Shown here in pieces: positions 1 to 12,483 of a stretch of 64,000 bases of DNA (its first letter is position 1; each line of letters starts with the position of its first letter). The notes below the pieces were generated by a model, which was given only the letters and a program-made list of their open reading frames with translations, had not been told where the DNA came from and did not search any database. The stretch comes from Scylla paramamosain (lineage: Eukaryota > Arthropoda > Malacostraca > Decapoda > Portunidae). The DNA is taken from the NCBI RefSeq assembly GCF_035594125.1, contig NC_087168.1, positions 18,848,150-18,912,149 of the forward strand, written 5' to 3'. Position numbers and translations under genes: made by a program.

Positions 1-125
1 CCTGCCTGGTATATCATGGAAGGGGTAGTTTATGGAAAGTTCACGCCACGTCTATCCATGCCTCGCTGTGATGTGTCAGTGTCTGTGCCAGTGGACAAAT
101 GTACTAGTTGACAAGCGTAGTTCAT

Positions 126-639
<514 letters not shown>

Positions 640-950
640 ACGTTTCCATCAGGGACTGGCGGTGAATGAAGCTGAGCGGGGAGAGTCCTAAGGCTAACCA
701 CCAACACAAAAACCAGACTCTCTTTCCTGCATACTGACACCGCTGACACCGCCTCTCCTCCACTGAGCTCTGGCATAAGACCACGGCCTGACCACTAATC
801 TCTGACACTACGTTCTTTATTCCATCAGTACTCATGGTATGAATGTTTCTTCACATCCCTGTATACAGACACTTCTAAACTAACACCGTCTCTCGTCTAC
901 GTCTTTCTTTCCATCAGAACCCACCCTATTAATGTTTTTCCATTGTAACG
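640..950. repeat. Decayed tandem array, 2-3 units
   Basis: The words TTTCCATCAG/TTCCATCAGT recur near 644, 819 and 909, each followed by a GAATGA/GAATGT/TAATGT motif. A second block (gacacc...ccgcctctc / gacac...ccgtctctc) recurs about 130 bp apart near 735 and 865. The units are strongly diverged. Confidence 0.45.
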
Positions 951-1384
951 GTCCGTAACCTTTTAATCTCTATATGTTATGGGAATATTGCCAGCATGGT
1001 TACCTACAGTTTCACTATTACTTATCATACAGATCTACAGTTCCTTGGATTACGTGTTACGTGTCAAGGGGACGGGATAAAGGTAATACTCATGTTACGA
1101 GTCACTGACAAGGATAAGAACAGGCACAAAGAAGAGGACAAGAACAAGAACGAGGAAGAGAAGGAGGAGAGAGAGAGAGAAAAAAAAAGACAAAAGAACT
1201 CCCTTGAAGAAACACTAACAGCTTCAGTATTGACATGAAACGACAATGGAGGAAAAATGCGCCTTCCTTGTGTCTGCTGGATCAGGGCTTGGTGAGCGGG
1301 TTTGAAGCAGGAACTGAGCGAGGACAGGAGGAACGGTCACCTGTGTATTTTATCCCAGGTGACGCTTCCCCTCCTCCGCTGCCT

Positions 1385-2185
1385 ACATGAAGAGATACAC
1401 GCTTCAATAGAATAAAATTTAAGACAAAAAAAATATCGAGGAAACTGAATGTTTCACTGGAATTTTTAGTCAGCACTTAAATTATTCCACTATCAAACGA
1501 AACACCACACCACGATAGACACGTACACGATAATCTAGTGAAATAAACTAAGAAATTTAACGTTTCAATAAAATTTACGGCCAAGACCTGTGTGTTTAAC
1601 CTGAAGGTTCTCTGCCACCTAGACGAACAGGTACACGCTTCAATAGAAGGAAAGTTAAGACAAAAATGTCGCGTTCAGTGGGATAAACTACGACATTTAA
1701 CGTATCACTAAAATTTGCAGTGAATTTAAGCCTCGAAGCACTCTGCACGCTACCTAGACGAACATGCACACGCTTCTCTTAATAAAATACAAATTAAGAT
1801 ACAAAAACATCGACTTCAATGAAATATACAGAGAAATTCACTAAAATTTAGTCGGGACAACCACCTCAGTATTTAAACTCTTCTCTTCCCCTCCTCCACT
1901 ATCACACCCAGATGAACACGCACACGCTCCTCTTAATAAAATATAAGTTAAAGACACAAAAACATCGCTTTCAGTGAAATAAACAAGAAAACTTAATGTT
2001 TCGCTAAAATCTACAGTCAGAACACTCACCTGTGTATTTAACCACACATGACTCCTCTCCTCCTTCACTTCTCTTAATAAAATAAAAGTTAAGACACAAA
2101 AACATCGCGTTCAGTTAAATTAAACAAAGAAAATCAATGTTTTCACTACAATTTACAGTCCATTTAGGCCTGGAAGGGCTCTGAA
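1385..2185. repeat. Decayed tandem array, about 6 units
   Basis: A composite unit recurs: ACACGCTTC-type lead, TTAATAAAATA, AAGTTAAGACACAAAAACATCG, TTCAGTGAAATAAAC, then TTTCACTAAAATTTACAGTC. Anchors fall near 1398, 1636, 1770, 1930 and 2067, so the period is about 135-160 bp, with one weakly preserved unit near 1520. The unit is AT-rich and non-coding and does not resemble the other arrays here. Confidence 0.8.
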
Positions 2186-2796
2186 GGTTCAAATCACACT
2201 TAAAGAACCCCACACCACTGTTTGCTCAACTCTAAATGGACGAGACGATAGCCAATTTAGTGCCCGGAGCACCTAACGTGGATACTCCTAAGTGACTTTG
2301 CATGTCAGGAGGGGCGTACGTGGTAGGGCCGCCGCACGTAACGGAGACAAGGCGCCCAGGTAATGTCAAGCTTTGGTGCGGAGCTTCAGACACACTGGCA
2401 GGTTTTTCACTTATGTATTCACGCAGCGACCTTTCCATGCTTCTCTGTACTCAATGGAATCACACACGCGGAATTCTGGACACACACGCGAAGACCAATG
2501 TTTACAGACTTCTAGGTGTATATTCAGGTACACTGACTGCTTTGGTGACGCTTAGGTGCTGTGTGGTCTTGTGTGTTCCTCGTGTGGTGTGGGGAGGACA
2601 GGCACGGCTATCACCACCACCACCACCACCACTACCAGCATCGATACTACATCAAACAGGAATCTAAACAACGGACGCTTCGGTTAAAAATTGAAACAAG
2701 TGTCAGGATTTCACTGGGCATGTTTTGTTAAGAGTGACCGCTGGTGTCTCGCTGGTGTGGTTTAAGATTTTAAGTGTTTACTGGTTTATTGAGAGA
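2186..2796. other. Unassigned stretch with a spurious 121-residue frame
   Basis: A forward open frame at 2302-2667 has no recognisable domain, ends in a proline run encoded by a short (CAC)n repeat at 2612-2633, and has no gene context. I treat it as chance. Confidence 0.5.
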
Positions 2797-3042
2797 ATGC
2801 ACAGTCCCCTCCACTTCCGCGTTCATCACTTAGCGCTCCCAGTGTGTGAATCGCCTGCTGTGAACCGCCCCGCTTGATTCGACTCTTATCCGAGACACAT
2901 CCCAGTCAGTACGAGTAAGCGGAAGGGTGTTGGTGGCATTAGCGGGATTTACTTCGGATACGAGTCGAAGCAGGTTCACAGCAGGCGATTAACACACTGG
3001 CAACGCTAAATGGTGAACGAGGAAGTGAAGGGAACTGTTCAT
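2797..3042. mobile_element. Foldback / long-TIR MITE-like element
   Basis: The left arm (2797-2893) and right arm (2954-3042) are near-complete reverse complements over about 90 bp. The left arm carries AATCGCCTGCTGTGAACC and the right arm GGTTCACAGCAGGCGATT, an exact 18-bp complement; the flanks match with scattered differences and a short indel beside this core. The loop is about 60 bp and encodes nothing. This is the architecture of a non-autonomous DNA transposon or foldback element. The superfamily is unknown, and I could not define a target-site duplication. A CATA tetranucleotide run abuts the right end. Confidence 0.85.
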
Positions 3043-3046
3043 AAAA

Positions 3047-3074
3047 TACATACATACATACATACATACATACA
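3047..3074. repeat. (CATA)n microsatellite
   Basis: About seven CATA units directly after the right arm of the foldback element. Confidence 0.95.
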
Positions 3075-3138
3075 TGAGGATGTAAAAAAAACAGGGAAGG
3101 GGTGAATACAAAGAAAGGAAATAAAAGAAAACACCTAG

Positions 3139-3171
3139 CTATCTATCTATCCATCTATCTATCTATCTATA
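3139..3171. repeat. (TATC)n microsatellite
   Basis: About eight TATC units with one CATC variant. Confidence 0.95.
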
Positions 3172-3659
3172 TACGTGGCCAGGAATCCTACAAGGGGTGG
3201 ATCAGACAAAACACAACAGAATACACAGTTAAAGAATGTAGTCAGGTGGTCAGGTCATCCAAGACACAACCGCGTCTAAGGTGAATGTGTACACGTGTCA
3301 TCACTACACGTGTCATCACTACAGGAATAGTCTTTCATCAGGTGGCGGTCGAGGTGGCGGTGTGTGAATTCTTACCTAGCCCACCTCACCTCACCTTGTC
3401 ATTAATTTACCACATCAAAGCACTAATATTCACCTTCAGAATCCTGATTTAATTACACCCTACGCATCTCAGGGGAAATCATGACAGACGCCACAAAAAG
3501 ATCCTTGACTCTTGACATCAGACCAGTTTTATTTATTTATTTTTTTCCTCCCATAATCACGTAATATTTTAAACACTTCTTTTTGTTCCATAGTCTCTTC
3601 ATTAGCTCCGAGGCAGAGAAAACACGAAATTAATCTCCTATTCTCTCTTTTTTGTTTCC
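3172..3659. other. Unassigned stretch
   Basis: It contains a 16-bp tandem doublet (ACACGTGTCATCACT, near 3290-3320) and T-rich sequence. No gene or element was recognised. Confidence 0.5.
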
Positions 3660-4030
3660 CTTAATTATTCTTTACAGTGCTGTGAATATTAGTAAAGGAA
3701 GACTGAAATAGCAAAAGGTAACAGAAATGTGGCGACACTCGAAGGCAAAGGTGGGAAAGCCTATATCTGCTTTCTCTGTGCCCATTATTCTGTACACTGC
3801 TTGGAATATTAACAAAGGAAGACTTAGTAGTAAAACAGTGATGTGAAGGAAGGCTCGTTTGGTGATGCAGGGCCTGGACAAGAGACTGAAAGGGGAGATG
3901 GAAAGATTTGTATCCATTTTCTGTATGTTCATTATTCTGTACACTTTTGGGAGAATCAACAACAAAAGGAAGACCTAGCAATAAAAAGGTACAGGAAGGC
4001 ACTGCTTGTCTGGCTTTCCTGGACACGAAG
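3660..4030. repeat. Decayed tandem array, 3 units
   Basis: ATTATTCTGTACACTG-type lead followed by GAATATTAACAAAGGAAGAC recurs near 3664, 3784 and 3931, giving periods of about 120 and 147 bp. Overlapping open frames on both strands derive from this repeated DNA. Confidence 0.85.
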
Positions 4031-5184
4031 ACCGAAAGTAAGGTAGCAAGGTTTATGTCTCCTAAACGACTAAAGCTGGAGTCAAGTAGAACGTAGAGAC
4101 GGTGAGAACGTCTTGCTGATGGGGAAGATTTGCGTGCGCTCTGAGCTACGCCTTGCTTATGGCTATTATTTCCCTGTGATTTGCACCTGGTGAGCTCCTT
4201 CCCTCGTGCACCAGGAGTCGTGACTGTTAAACTCGTATTCTCAAGCGATTTGCCTTCCTGTGAACTTTAATACCAGGATCTGACGCAGGATGATGCTGAT
4301 GTATGTTACTTGCCATAATGATAGAACCGTGTGTGTGTGTGTGTATGTGTGTGTGTGTGCGCGCGTGTCTGGCCGCCTCACACGTCTTAGCAATGTTCTT
4401 CCCGGCACTTCCTTTGATTGTGACAGGAGGAGGCAGGCGGCGCGAAGTCAGTCAGCCCAGCACATCGACACTTTCAAGCTGACAAGTCCCCACGATGTCC
4501 CGGAACCGCTGCCAACTTCATATAAATCGTGACGGAAGGAGAAACAAGTGACGGACAAAACGCTCCCCCTCTGTACGCAGGTGACCCTTTGATGCAAATA
4601 CTACGCACATATCTCATCAATTTATGGCTTTTGTTGCATTGTACCTTTCCCGCTTCACGTTTCCTGAGTGTCACGACTATTGGAAGCGTGACACTGCTTT
4701 GTTCCCAGCATGATATTGACACCTTTTTGCCCGTGTTACCAGCGCCAGCCGATCCCGTCAGACTGCCCCCCTCTCCCCCGCGCCGCCACCGTACTGCCAG
4801 CACACTCTATCCTCCCTGAAGCCTCGTTCCACCTGCTGCATCGTTACTCTGCCTCACGGAACACCTGCAACCTTCCAACCTTCCCCTTTCCTAACGTTTT
4901 TTTCTCTCTCTCCCGCTACCAAACTGGATTGTGTCTATTTTAAAGCATCACTGTGCTTCGCCAAACTTTTATGCCACTGCCAGCGTCCTCACTTCCTATC
5001 CTGCCAGTCCAGCTCAGCCTCCGTGCCTTTTGCTCCCTCACTTCACCAGGTTCTGTGCGCCTCAGCTGTGTTGCAAGACTAAGGGTCAGGTTATCAAGTA
5101 AGCCTCCTCCCTTCCTCTTATAAGCTGGGAGGAATAACCACCCGCAATAGTCTCTGAGGAAGTAATACAATTCACTTCTCGACA
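4031..5184. other. Unassigned stretch with impure GT run
   Basis: An interrupted GT/GC tract lies at 4329-4368. From 4430 to 5180 the sequence is relatively GC- and pyrimidine-rich, with frames on both strands that show no recognisable protein. No promoter or splice structure could be supported. Confidence 0.45.
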
Positions 5185-5815
5185 AGACCCTTCAGGGAAT
5201 GGATTGCTTAATAATATGAAGCTTAGGACTGTATTCTTTACACGATTTACCGTCCTATCTCTTATATTTAACATGCCTTAGTTTAGGACTTGGGGTTTTA
5301 AGGGAAGTTTTTTATGATTCTAGTGATAGTTTAATGAGAATTCCACATTTTGATAACATGAGAGTTAAAACTGTATTCTTTCACCGTTTCGGCATCCCAT
5401 CTCTTACATTTAACACGCTCTAGCGAACGTTTCTTTTTTTTTTTTTTTCAGTGGCGCTTTTATGTTTCCAGTGATACTTTGATAAGAATTCCACGTCACG
5501 TTCAGAGATCGGGTGTCTTAATAAAAAAAAATATTAAGTCTGTATTTTTTAACCGTTTCAGCATCCCATCTCTTATATTTAAAAGGGTTTAATGGAGGAT
5601 TCCGAGGTTTTCAAAGATGTTTTCATGATTCTAGTAATGGTATGATAAATTTCACATCATCTTCAGGGAATAGGTTGCTGATAATATAAAAGCTTGTTGG
5701 TATTCTTTAAACGTCTCTGTATCGTATCTATCACGTGTAACAAGGTTCGATAGAAGCTTCTGGGGGTTCTCAAAGGTGTTTTCATGATTCTAGTGATATT
5801 TTCTTAAGCATTTCA
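5185..5815. repeat. Decayed tandem array, 4 units
   Basis: A unit with CTGTATTCTTT, CGTTTC.GCATCCCATCTCTTA, ATTTAACA and TTTATGATTCTAGTGATA recurs. The CTGTATT anchor falls near 5229, 5371, 5541 and 5700, so periods are about 142, 170 and 160 bp. Confidence 0.85.
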
Positions 5816-6419
5816 CAAAACTGATACGCAAAAACAATTATAAAAATGTGACTAATTTCTGTGGCCTTGGAAAACTGATTAATAACAAAATAAAATAAAA
5901 TAATAAATGAAAAATAATAAATAATAAAAAAAATAAAATAGAGCAATAAAAATGTAAAAACCAATAAAAAAATGTGTTTAAGAATATGAGCCTTAGCATC
6001 TCAGAAAACATACATAAATCACATCTTCTTTACTAAAAAAAAACTCCGGTGCCTTGACTTTCATCTCCCCTGTATATAAGAAAACTACCTTTCTCTCTTC
6101 CTCTCCCCTCCACGGAATGTGAGGGAAATGTGTTTCTTTGTCCGGGAAGTTCAATCTCGTAAAATTCTTTGCTGGACCAAACACTCGTCTGCCCTCCTGC
6201 TTCCACCGCCGCCCTCCTTACACGTTACCTCAGAACGGATGGGTAAAGACTGGCCCCTCAATATTCCACTGATGTCAGGGGGGGGGAGGGAAAAACTAGC
6301 ACTTTTAAAGCCAGCGGAACCGGAAAGAGGGAAGGAAATGAAAGGGAAGGAAGAACAAGGACGGAAGGATTCAGAAACAGGAAAAGAGGAGAAGGAAAGG
6401 AGAAATCGAGGCACCAACA
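5816..6419. other. AT-rich stretch then purine-rich DNA
   Basis: From 5870 to 5990 the sequence is a run of AATAAA-like words. From 6290 it becomes purine-rich (GGAA, AGGA). The opposed frames at 6119-6525 are biased by this composition and show no domain. Confidence 0.45.
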
Positions 6420-6746
6420 CGGAATCTTTTACCTCCATTGAAAGAGAGGAAACAGAGAGCATGGAAGAAGCGTGATGAACAGGAAAAGAAGGGAGAAAAA
6501 GGAAAGACAGGGGCCTTGCCTGCATCCTTGATTATCTCTACATCAAATAAAAAGAAAGGAAGAGAAGACAAGGGAACAGCGTAAAGCATAGAATAAACAA
6601 CGAGACAGGGATAAAATGGAAAGGAGAGAAAGGAAATTACAAAAGTCTTAATACAGTCTTTTCCTGAATTTTCAGCTATGTTTACCTCAAATACAAAAAA
6701 ACAAAGAGAAGGCAAGGAAATAGTGCGAGGAACAATTGAAAGAACG

Positions 6747-6817
<71 letters not shown>

Positions 6818-6900
6818 CCTTAATACAATGTTTACCTGCATCCTTAGCTATCTTTACCTCTAATGAAAGAACTGTAAGGAATTGCAAGGAAGAAGAAACA
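6420..6900. repeat. Decayed tandem array, 4 units, interrupted by (GA)n
   Basis: The words TTTACCTC/CTACATCA followed by AATGAAAG/AATAAAAAG recur near 6428, 6535, 6679 and 6852. The last two units are separated by a (GA)33 run at 6750-6816 that appears to have expanded inside a unit. Confidence 0.75.
6750..6816. repeat. (GA)n microsatellite
   Basis: Pure GA run of about 67 bp lying within a decayed tandem unit. Confidence 0.97.
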
Positions 6901-6984
6901 GAACAAGAAGAAAGAAAATGAAAGAGAAAGAAAGAAAGAAAGGAGAACAGAAAAAGGAAAGGAGAGAAATCTATAAGTCTATAA

Positions 6985-7195
6985 AAAATAAAGATAAGAT
7001 CCTGACGTAACCTTAAGACAACAAATAACAAGAACAGATACAATGCCACTAAGATAAGAACACCAGAAGAAAGAGCGTAAAGGAAACAAAAAAAGAAAAA
7101 AGAGGAAAGAAAAAGAAGAGAAGCCCAATAGCCCATATAAAGAGATATAAGACCCTCACGTAACCTTGAGACAACAGAATAATGTCAATAGATAT
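6985..7195. repeat. Two-unit tandem duplication
   Basis: ATAAGATCCTGACGTAACCTT and ATAAGACCCTCACGTAACCTT occur near 6990 and 7147, each followed by AGACAACA and a NATAGATA-like word. The period is about 155 bp. Confidence 0.75.
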
Positions 7196-7528
7196 GAAAC
7201 CACAGAGAAAAAGGCACCCCTGACCCATCCCATCATACTGAATAACCTCTCTTCTATGCATTTTTTACTCTATAATATGAAACTGTCAATATAAAGTGGA
7301 ATAAATGCAAGGGGGGAGATTATATGATTGCAATATACATAAGGGGGAGAAACAGGAACAGTAGAGCAGCAAGGGGGAAGAGGGAAGCAAGTTACAAGTC
7401 TCCGTGTACAGGAAGCACTACAATTATAGAGGAAGCGACAGTCCCATGCTTCAGTCGCGATGGGAGAGGAGGAGGTGGTGCCGCGTCTCCCTCCATCCGT
7501 GTTATTTACTTGAGCGGAAAGAGGTGTG

Positions 7529-7531
<3 letters not shown>

Positions 7532-7575
<44 letters not shown>
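7532..7575. repeat. (GT)n microsatellite
   Basis: Pure GT run of 44 bp, 55 bp upstream of the long CT tract. Confidence 0.97.
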
Positions 7576-7580
<5 letters not shown>

Positions 7581-7627
7581 GTGCAAGGTAGGAACTTTTC
7601 AATACCGGATGAGAATAAATATTTTTC

Positions 7628-7904
<277 letters not shown>

Positions 7905-8009
7905 CCAGATTGTTCCTTTCCTCCCATAATTTTTCTATCCTTCTCTTTTTGTTCCTTCACCGCAACACTTTCCTATTCCCGGATTCTCCCTTTGTTCTCT
8001 CCCTCTTCT

Positions 8010-8545
8010 TTCCTTCACATTCCATCCTCCGTCACTGCAAAGCCGCCTTTAAGAATGATCTCTCTTTCAATCACTTAAACTTTCGTCGCACCCTCTCACC
8101 CTATTCCTTATATCTCCTCTCCCTCTTATCCCATTTTCCGTCACACTGAAGCCGCCCTGAAGACAGTCGTTCCTCTGCATATACGTTCTCATTCTCCTAT
8201 TTTTCTCTCTTAACTTGCATCATTCAAATTGTGCTAAGGGCGGTACTCTGGTCGTTGTGTGGTGAAACAGGAAGGTCGTGAGGTTAAGGGTTTTCTTCTG
8301 ATTCTTTATAGTTTCCCCTTCACCACGTCTCTTATAACTCTTAGCCAGTGCCGCTCAAGCATGGTACTCACTGTGTCGTGTGGCAAGATAGGAAGGTTGC
8401 GAGGCATTCTTCTGATTCCTTGTACTCTCTCCCTTCACCGCATCCTGTACTCCTTCTAACATATCCCCGTCAAATTGTACTAAGGATGGTACTCACCCGG
8501 TGTCCCGTAGCAAGACAGGAGGGCCGCGAGGCTCAGGGCGCCGCC
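8010..8545. repeat. Decayed tandem array, about 5 units
   Basis: TCCATYYTCCGTCAC...AAGCCGCC recurs near 8020 and 8129. GGTACTC...GTGTGGYRAVACAGGAAGG, GAGG and a TTCTTCTGATTC word then recur near 8241, 8362 and 8489. Periods are about 110-127 bp. Confidence 0.75.
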
Positions 8546-9346
8546 GGACCGCCGCCGCGCCACGAGTCTGTTTGGGAGATAAAATTCGCTGTAATTAATC
8601 TTCCATTCCGGGCGGCGCGACGCGCCGATTACCTCCACAGAGATAAAGTGCCGCGCGAGGCCCCCAGTCGTTCTTTTCCTTCGCCCGCCGCTGGTCACGA
8701 GGACTCGCAGGAATGTGTTTGCTGAGGTAATGAAAATTTTCCTGCGAGTGGTTTTCCTATTTTCTGGTCTGCACTTGTGTATTCAGTTTATACACAAATA
8801 CATATTTATGGCTGATGTGTTTCTGTAGACACTTCAAAATCTCAATCGTATCTTTGTTATGTAAGCGAGGTACAGGCCAATTGAGGTGTCATTCCCTAAA
8901 GGAACAAGCCGAAGGATCATCCAAGATTGGAGCAGGAAGGTCTTGAAAATATTGATGGGGATGGTTGGTAATGAAGAGCGACAGGTAAAGCTGAAGATAT
9001 TGATTATTCAAATGACACCTACCTGGACTGGCGGCTAGCAACACACTGCTTAAAGTTACTAATGATAATAGACACCGCATTAGGACAAAGAAAAGGAAAA
9101 AAAAAAAAACCCTCTTCACCTCACCTCAAACCTTCCTACCTTCCAGCCCAGCTCAAAAAACCATGATTAAAGCACACAAGCTGCACTTTTGCACTTGCTC
9201 ATTCCCCAACCAAGTCCCACTGTCTTCTTTTTTTTTTCTTTTTCTACCCTGATGACACCTCAAGGCTTTCTCCCTCACCTTTTCTAAGATTAATGCCAAG
9301 CTGGCCTCCTCCCTCCTCCCTATTAATTAACCAGTATTCTCAATCA
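8546..9346. other. Unassigned, GC-rich then AT-rich
   Basis: 8550-8700 is GC-rich with several CpGs (GGCGGCGCGACGCGCC) around an AT-rich island. It could be a conserved element or old exon, but no frame is convincing. 8890-9340 contains a T/C-rich block and a short poly-A at 9100-9111. Confidence 0.4.
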
Positions 9347-9573
9347 TTTATCCCTTTCTCTGGTAAACACTGGAACTCCCTGCCTGCTTCTGTATTTCCT
9401 CCATCCTATGACTTGAACTCCTTTAAGAGGTAGGTTCAAGACACTTATGCTTTAATCTTTGACGACCGCTTCTGACTCTGTTTGGGAACCGGCATCTCGG
9501 TGGGCCTTTTTTTTTATTATAATTTTATTGCCCTTGGCCGGTGCCCCTCCTACATAAAAAAAAAAAAAAAAAA
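9347..9573 (+). mobile_element. LINE 3' end (type A) with poly-A
   Basis: Residues read HWNSLPASVFPPSYDLNSFK, matching the W-N-S-L-P ... FK(R/T)R tail seen at the C-terminus of many arthropod non-LTR reverse transcriptases. The frame breaks right after FKR. It is followed by a 3' untranslated section with TTTGGGAACCGGCATCTC, TGGGCC(T)9, GCCCTTGGCC, CCTCCTACAT and an 18-bp poly-A ending at 9573. The similarity to 13530-13670 shows a family. The copy is 5'-truncated and dead. Clade (Jockey/CR1-like) is a guess. Confidence 0.85.
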
Positions 9574-9899
9574 TGTAACAAACACTCAAGACCAAAAAAA
9601 AACCCTCCTTACCTCGCCCTAAACCAGCCCCAGCCCAAAACACAAGCACCCAAGCCAGTCTTTCCCTCCAGTGTGTGTTATACGTGAGCCTTGCAAGCCC
9701 CGCCCAGACCCGTGAACGCGTCGCCCGAGTGGCCGTGTCTGAGGCCCGGCACTTCAGCCTCACCGGGACAGGTTAATGCTGCAGACACGTGTGCCTTTAT
9801 GGATCCTTAGCGAGAGGGACTGCTAATGGTGTTGTAAAGACGACGGCAAAAATGAAAATAGTAAAGCAGGTAAGGAGATAAAGTGTAATAGTATTAATA
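9574..9899. other. Unassigned, with a partial duplicate of upstream DNA
   Basis: AACCCTCCTTACCTCGCCCTAAACC...CCCAGCCCAAAACAC (9600-9645) resembles AACCCTCTTCACCTCACCTCAAACC...CCCAGCTCAAAAAACC (9108-9165). The type A LINE tail lies between them, so it may have inserted into a local duplication. Confidence 0.45.
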
Positions 9900-10145
9900 A
9901 TAAAGTATCAGGTAAATCCACTTATTATATTTCTAAAGGCTAAAAGCTGACGAGGACGGGAATTGATATGATAAAGAAAATAAAGGAGTAAATTAAATGT
10001 CACCACTTATATTAACGGAATATGATCAGTTTTTTTTTTTTTTTTTTAACTTGGATTTACAGGTTGAACGTTGACAGGGACGAGAACTGATATGATAAAA
10101 GCAAACAAAGGAGCAGAATACCATCACTCATAGCAATAAAGCCTT
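9900..10145. repeat. Two-unit tandem duplication
   Basis: GGGAATTGATATGATAAAGA and CGAGAACTGATATGATAAAAG occur about 124 bp apart (near 9958 and 10081), each preceded by (G)TTGACAGGGA/CTGACGAGGA and followed by AAAGGAG. Confidence 0.8.
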
Positions 10146-10229
10146 GGGTGTATGACCGGCTACACTAACAAACCATACCAATAGTTTAAACATAACAAAT
10201 TTCAAGGTCAGATACTAAAGGTAACCTGC

Positions 10230-10465
10230 CCGTAGTAGATTTTTTTTTTTCCAGCTATCACCACCACCACCACTACCAACAACAACAAAAACAATATCAT
10301 CACCACCACCATCACCACTAGTGAACACAAGAACGCGAATACTAATGACCTGTCCACACTAGTTACTTTTTTTTTCCACCATTACCACCACCACCATCAT
10401 CCCCACCACCACTAGAGCACCAGGACGTGAATAGTTTGCAAAAGGCCAAACTGTCCACACGAGGC
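10230..10465. repeat. Two-unit duplication with CAC/ACC trinucleotides
   Basis: Each unit has a T-run, then a (CAC)n/(CAT)n-rich block, then CAAGAACGCGAAT/CAGGACGTGAAT and CTGTCCACAC. The period is roughly 110-120 bp. Confidence 0.7.
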
Positions 10466-10564
10466 ACCTCCTGCTGGCGGTGTGCCCGAGGTGATGTCCT
10501 TCGTGAGTGCTGGGAAGTGGCGGCCATAACAGCGAGACGCGTTCATGCTCGGAGGCTCCGCTCA

Positions 10565-10860
10565 TTACTTCGCAGCCGTGAATGGGGCGAGTGGCGAGGG
10601 GAGAGGGGAGAGGAGAGAGGGGTGGGGAAAGCGGCGAGTGGTGAGTAGCAATGGGAGAGGAGCGAGCGGAAAAGGAGAGCTGAGCGAGGCGAGTGGAGAG
10701 GGGCAAGTGGCTAGGAGAGAAGGGAGAATGAAGGGTAGACGTGCAAGTGGTGAGTGGTGAAACTAGAAGAGCATGGGGAGAAAGGCGAGTGGCGATTGGT
10801 GAGAGGAGAGGAGCGAGTAGGGAACAGGAAGTGTGGAGTGCAGAGGAGCGAGGCCTTCCC
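10565..10860. repeat. GA-rich minisatellite-like stretch
   Basis: GCGAGTGGYGAG, GGAGAGGGG and GGAGCGAG words recur irregularly. The frames through it are rich in G, E and R because of this composition and are not considered genes. Confidence 0.65.
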
Positions 10861-10930
10861 TCTAAGCGCAGAATACTGGCAATGCTGAACAGGACTAGTT
10901 ATGCCCCATTGGATATTGGGATACTTAGAG

Positions 10931-10931
<1 letters not shown>

Positions 10932-10993
<62 letters not shown>
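10932..10993. repeat. (GA)n microsatellite
   Basis: Pure GA run of about 62 bp. Confidence 0.97.
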
Positions 10994-11000
<7 letters not shown>

Positions 11001-11239
11001 GACAGGACGATCAGATGGGCAGCCTTGTCCCACCAGCCACGCCACTACAGCGATCACCAGCTGGAACTAATTGAATCCGACAAATATTCGGACATTCCCG
11101 CTTTAATTAGTTCGCGGCATTCATACGGGAACTCCAATTTCCTCAATTATTGCTTTTCAACGGACGATACACAACACAATACTAGTTAATAATTCACGTA
11201 TTGTTACACTGAAAGGTTTAGTGATTTTTGCCTCAATGC

Positions 11240-11395
11240 TCTTTGCGTAGGAATTATTGCGTTTTTTTAATGAGTGCTACTGGTAAGAAAGAGCATTCAA
11301 GTGATGTTATTTAGGTTTGGGAATTGCTGCGTTATTTAGCGAGTAATAATGGCAAGAGACAGCAGAAAGGTAATGCTACTTATGCCATCGTCACT
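11240..11395. repeat. Two-unit short duplication
   Basis: GGAATTATTGCGTTTTTTTA and GGGAATTGCTGCGTTATTTA occur about 71 bp apart, both followed by GAGTRCTACTGG/GAGTAATAATGG and CAAGAGA-like words. It belongs to the shorter 65-75 bp class. Confidence 0.75.
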
Positions 11396-11739
11396 TAAGC
11401 TTTTATTTTTTTTCTCTTTTTTCCAGGTTTAAAAATATGATACAATAAAGAACGTGAAAGTTGTTGCGTTGGTAGCGTGTAATACTAAACAGGCAGGTAT
11501 TGTTATTAATGTCACCTGTTTTTCTTTCCTGCCTTACAGAACAGACAGACACTAGCAAATCTAATACGCTAACGAGGATGACTGATGAACTACACCATCT
11601 GACCCAAAAAGGTGTAGGAGAAAAGATACGATAGTGCAGGATAGTTAGCAATGTAGGATAGTAAAGTTAACGCAATGAAGGCAGAACGCTATCCAGATCA
11701 AGGAAGATTAACCCTTTCAGCACTAGAGGCAATTTGCAA

Positions 11740-12185
11740 GCTTTTGAAAATCACGTTCTAGTTAGAAAAGGATCACTAGAGATGGATTTTAACGTCCTCA
11801 CTGCAACAAATATCATCTGAAACGTTACGCACTCTTGTAATGACATCAGGAATAGTGTTATCTCTATTACGGCAAGTATATGAAACTGAAGGCTGTCTTC
11901 TAATGGCATCAGAAGTAAAGTTAGCTGTGGACAAATGACTGATGATGAATTTTAAGGTACTCGTTACGTCAAACCTCTAAAACTGAGAGTAGTCTTGTTA
12001 AACAATTAGGAATAAAGATTTCTTCATTACGATAAATCCCTAAAACTGTAATCAAACGTATAATAGCATCAGGTATAAGGTTAATAGTGGATAGATGACT
12101 AGTTATGATCTTTAACGCCTTCATAATATCATCTAACACAGAACGCAATCTTGTAATGTAAATGTAATATAAATTTAACCGGTGT
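11740..12185. repeat. Decayed array with dimeric unit of about 164 bp
   Basis: GATGGATTTTAACGTCCTC, GATGAATTTTAAGGTACTC and TGATCTTTAACGCCTTC anchor units near 11779, 11943 and 12107, spaced about 164 bp. Within each unit two related subunits alternate. One has CTTGTAATGACATCAGGAATA and ATTACG; the other has TAATGGCATCAG...GTTA and a GTGGA(C/T)A(A/G)ATGACT word. The unit therefore looks like a dimer of subunits of about 80 bp. Confidence 0.75.
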
Positions 12186-12483
12186 CGTGGTAGTGAAAGA
12201 GTCAGGTGGTGTTTGTCTTCGTCCAGCGTCACAGTCACTCATCAGTCACGCTCTCACAAAGTTCCACGTTCCGCTAGAGTACGTGAGCAGTTTATACGTC
12301 TCGTGGGTCTCTGCTCGTCTCCAGCAAAGTGCAGACTACGAGACTACGAGCCCAAGGTTGGTTGTTGCTCTAAAGTTACTGTAATGGAAATAAATTTTAG
12401 TGATTCATTCGTTCTTATTTCCGCTAAGAAACAATGCATCGCCAGTCTAGCACGGTATTCAATCTGTGGGCAGCGACTTGGTA

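Noticed and set aside
2302..2667. 121-residue forward frame
   Set aside because: No recognisable motif, no splice or promoter context and a terminal proline run from a trinucleotide repeat.
3660..4026. 121-residue reverse frame with repeated LLLFQSSFTNI-like segments
   Set aside because: The apparent internal protein repeat is the three-unit DNA array at 3660-4030; overlapping frames on both strands are equally open.
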